From: Nitrososphaeria archaeon
GTDB lineage: Archaea > Thermoproteota > Nitrososphaeria > Geothermarchaeales > JDFR-13
Reading direction: 5' to 3'
NCBI GenBank assembly: GCA_027000765.1
Contig: JALTNJ010000087.1
Location: 1 to 6,581 of the forward strand
Length of the DNA stretch: 6,581 bases
This document shows positions 5,528 to 6,581 of this stretch, piece after piece. Positions within the stretch are counted from its first letter, which is position 1. Each line of letters opens with the position of its first letter. The notes beneath the pieces were generated by a model. That model made no database searches and was not told the DNA's origin. It saw nothing but the letters and a program-made list of their open reading frames with translations. The position numbers were made by a program, and so were the translations under genes.

Positions 5528-6379
5528 CTATATGTTTATCTCAATCTGTATCTTCCTTAAAATCTCCTTAACCATCTCTCTAAGAGGGATTTCGGTGATT
5601 CCTGCTAGCTTAGCCGCTTCTCTCTGTGTGACATTATATTCGTAGAGTTTATAGGCTATATATGCTATGGCAGCAAGTATAGTTTTCTTGGTTCTCCCTA
5701 TCCCAATTTTCTTATTCCTAGTCTCTTCATATAGTTTCTTCATAAGCTTCTCTACTTTCTCATCCCTCCCATATTTTCTCCTAAATTTCGAGAGGACTCG
5801 AATCTCCTCTTCCTTAGGCCTGCCAGGAATCTTAATTCCCAAAGTCTTCATAATTTCTTTATACGCCTTCCTAATGTCTTTAGTCGTTATATTCTCCGGT
5901 GCATATGTCTTCTCAACTTTCTTAAGGGGAAATATCTGGGTATTATTTAGTTTTGTTGCTAATAGGAGGAGTGCTAGGGCAAAGACCCTCTTTCTCCATC
6001 TATGCTTTCGACTCGAATTCTTACTCAGGTATAATTCTAATAGTTTTTCAGCAGTCTTTATATCCACCTTTTTTATAGTAGGAAAAACATACTGGATCTC
6101 TTCGAATAATACATGTATCTCCTTTTTATAACGCTCGGCACTGGTTTCATATGTATGGGGGTAGGGATATCCCCAGCGGGGCTGATGTGCTGTGGTTACA
6201 TTAACTCTCCTCCTCGGAGCAGTATCTTCAACCGATTTAAAAGGGGGGTCAGACCTAACGTGGGCTATGCTGGGGAATACATATCCACAAGTGAGACATA
6301 TGTATGTGTTTTGAAGTCTATCAAAGGTGTGTTTTTCACCTCCACATATTGGGCAGCTGAGTGTCTCTTTCTCGCTCAT
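5528..6379 (-). CDS. tfb: Divergent transcription initiation factor B (TFB/TFIIB family)
   Basis: Archaeal TFB recruits RNA polymerase to TBP-bound promoters. This 283-residue protein has an N-terminal zinc ribbon with C9-x2-C12 and C28-x2-C31 (CPIC and CLTC). Two cyclin-like repeats follow at about 82-183 and 190-283. The second includes RTKKTILAAIAYIAYKLY at 229-246 and the helix-turn-helix TQREAAKLAGITEIPLREMV at 251-270, which in TFB reads the BRE. The linker (about 33-80) lacks the usual D.GPEWR-type B-reader sequence and instead holds PRRR (55-58) and Pro/Tyr/His-rich residues. The protein is somewhat short, and cyclin repeat 1 lacks the common GR-S and PR motifs. It may be a paralogue with altered promoter-opening function. 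ATG at 6379 follows GGAG by 3 bases and overlaps the gar1 stop (ATGA). Family call is firm; standard function is less so. Confidence 0.88.
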   Translation of the reverse strand: MSEKETLSCPICGGEKHTFDRLQNTYICLTCGYVFPSIAHVRSDPPFKSVEDTAPRRRVNVTTAHQPRWGYPYPHTYETSAERYKKEIHVLFEEIQYVFPTIKKVDIKTAEKLLELYLSKNSSRKHRWRKRVFALALLLLATKLNNTQIFPLKKVEKTYAPENITTKDIRKAYKEIMKTLGIKIPGRPKEEEIRVLSKFRRKYGRDEKVEKLMKKLYEETRNKKIGIGRTKKTILAAIAYIAYKLYEYNVTQREAAKLAGITEIPLREMVKEILRKIQIEINI

Positions 6380-6581
6380 CTTCTCCGCCTTCTTCTAATA
6401 TAATAGACGTGTGCCCCTACATATTTCTCAGGGTTTTTTACAGTAGGCTTAGCAACTAGAAAAGGCTTGTTTATAGGTCCTATGACATCGACTACAATAC
6501 CTATCTTCTCTCCCCTTGAATCGACTAGCGTAGTCTCCGGAATCAGCTTATCTTTAGCTTCAATTACAAATACCTTGCTCT
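6376..6581 (-). CDS. gar1: H/ACA RNP component Gar1 (5' end outside window)
   Basis: Gar1 is the Cbf5-binding subunit of H/ACA ribonucleoproteins, which direct pseudouridylation of rRNA and other RNAs. Sixty-seven codons are open from the right edge to the TGA at 6376-6378. The visible part reads LVDSRGEKIGIVVDVIGPI, then NKPFLVAKPTVKNPEKYVGA, and ends in HVYYI plus six arginines. The D-S-R-G..IG.V.DV.GP...PF core and the basic end are characteristic of archaeal Gar1 and its beta-barrel. Given the usual small size, only a short N-terminal piece is probably missing. The stop overlaps the tfb start (ATGA), indicating translational coupling; a gar1-tfb pair is, to my knowledge, a recurring archaeal arrangement. 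Confidence 0.88.
   Translation of the reverse strand, partial: SKVFVIEAKDKLIPETTLVDSRGEKIGIVVDVIGPINKPFLVAKPTVKNPEKYVGAHVYYIRRRRRR

Noticed and set aside
5667..6131. Plus-strand 154-codon open frame opposite tfb
   Set aside because: It lies entirely antisense to a well-supported TFB coding region; its Phe/Ser/Leu-rich product is what the complement of a Lys/Glu-rich gene gives, and it has no family motif.
1..6581. Mobile element, phage, toxin-antitoxin, defence system or CRISPR array
   Set aside because: No transposase, integrase, direct-repeat array or defence-type protein was seen; all genes but two belong to recognisable cellular families.

Overview
The window looks like a piece of an archaeal chromosome, most likely from a thermophilic member of the Thermoproteota (Crenarchaeota). 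The evidence is a set of archaeal information-processing proteins (Gar1, a TFB/TFIIB-type factor, archaeal Trm1, THEP1 NTPase, RNase HII). It is supported by TATA-box promoters close to start codons, GGAG/GGTG-type Shine-Dalgarno (SD) sites, heavy use of ATA and AGA/AGG codons, and an AT-rich composition. The genus cannot be named from this sequence alone. Coding density is very high, with many overlaps. No mobile element, CRISPR array, tRNA or rRNA was seen.

Layout. Positions 3-428 (+) hold the C-terminal part of an extracytoplasmic, membrane-anchored protein cut by the left edge. Converging on it with an 8-bp gap is a leftward cluster read from about 3292 to 437. Its order is a THEP1-type NTPase, RNase HII (rnhB), a DUF47/PhoU-like protein and a divergent PiT-family phosphate permease. 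A 96-135 bp divergent promoter region separates this cluster from the rightward trm1 gene (tRNA G26 dimethyltransferase). trm1 runs tail-to-tail into, and overlaps by 67 bp, the leftward rlmE/FtsJ-type 2'-O-methyltransferase gene. Upstream of rlmE, and overlapping it by 44 bp, is a small cysteine-containing gene of unknown function. A 135-bp AT-rich spacer with a perfect 7-bp inverted repeat follows. Then come a divergent TFB gene (5528-6379, -) and, overlapping it by ATGA, the C-terminal part of gar1 cut by the right edge.

How the genes fit together. The right two thirds is an RNA-modification and transcription neighbourhood: Trm1 (tRNA m2,2G), an RlmE-type rRNA methyltransferase, Gar1 (H/ACA pseudouridylation RNP) and TFB (transcription initiation). 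The left third pairs a phosphate transporter with its usual PhoU-like DUF47 partner, placed behind two nucleic-acid/nucleotide enzymes.

I did not find a wholly new system. The items most worth a second look are: a PiT permease that has lost the aspartate of the GAND motif in both halves; a TFB with intact zinc ribbon and cyclin folds but no recognisable B-reader/linker motif, sitting at the gar1 locus; the unknown CxxC small protein fused by overlap to rlmE; and the inverted repeat in front of it.
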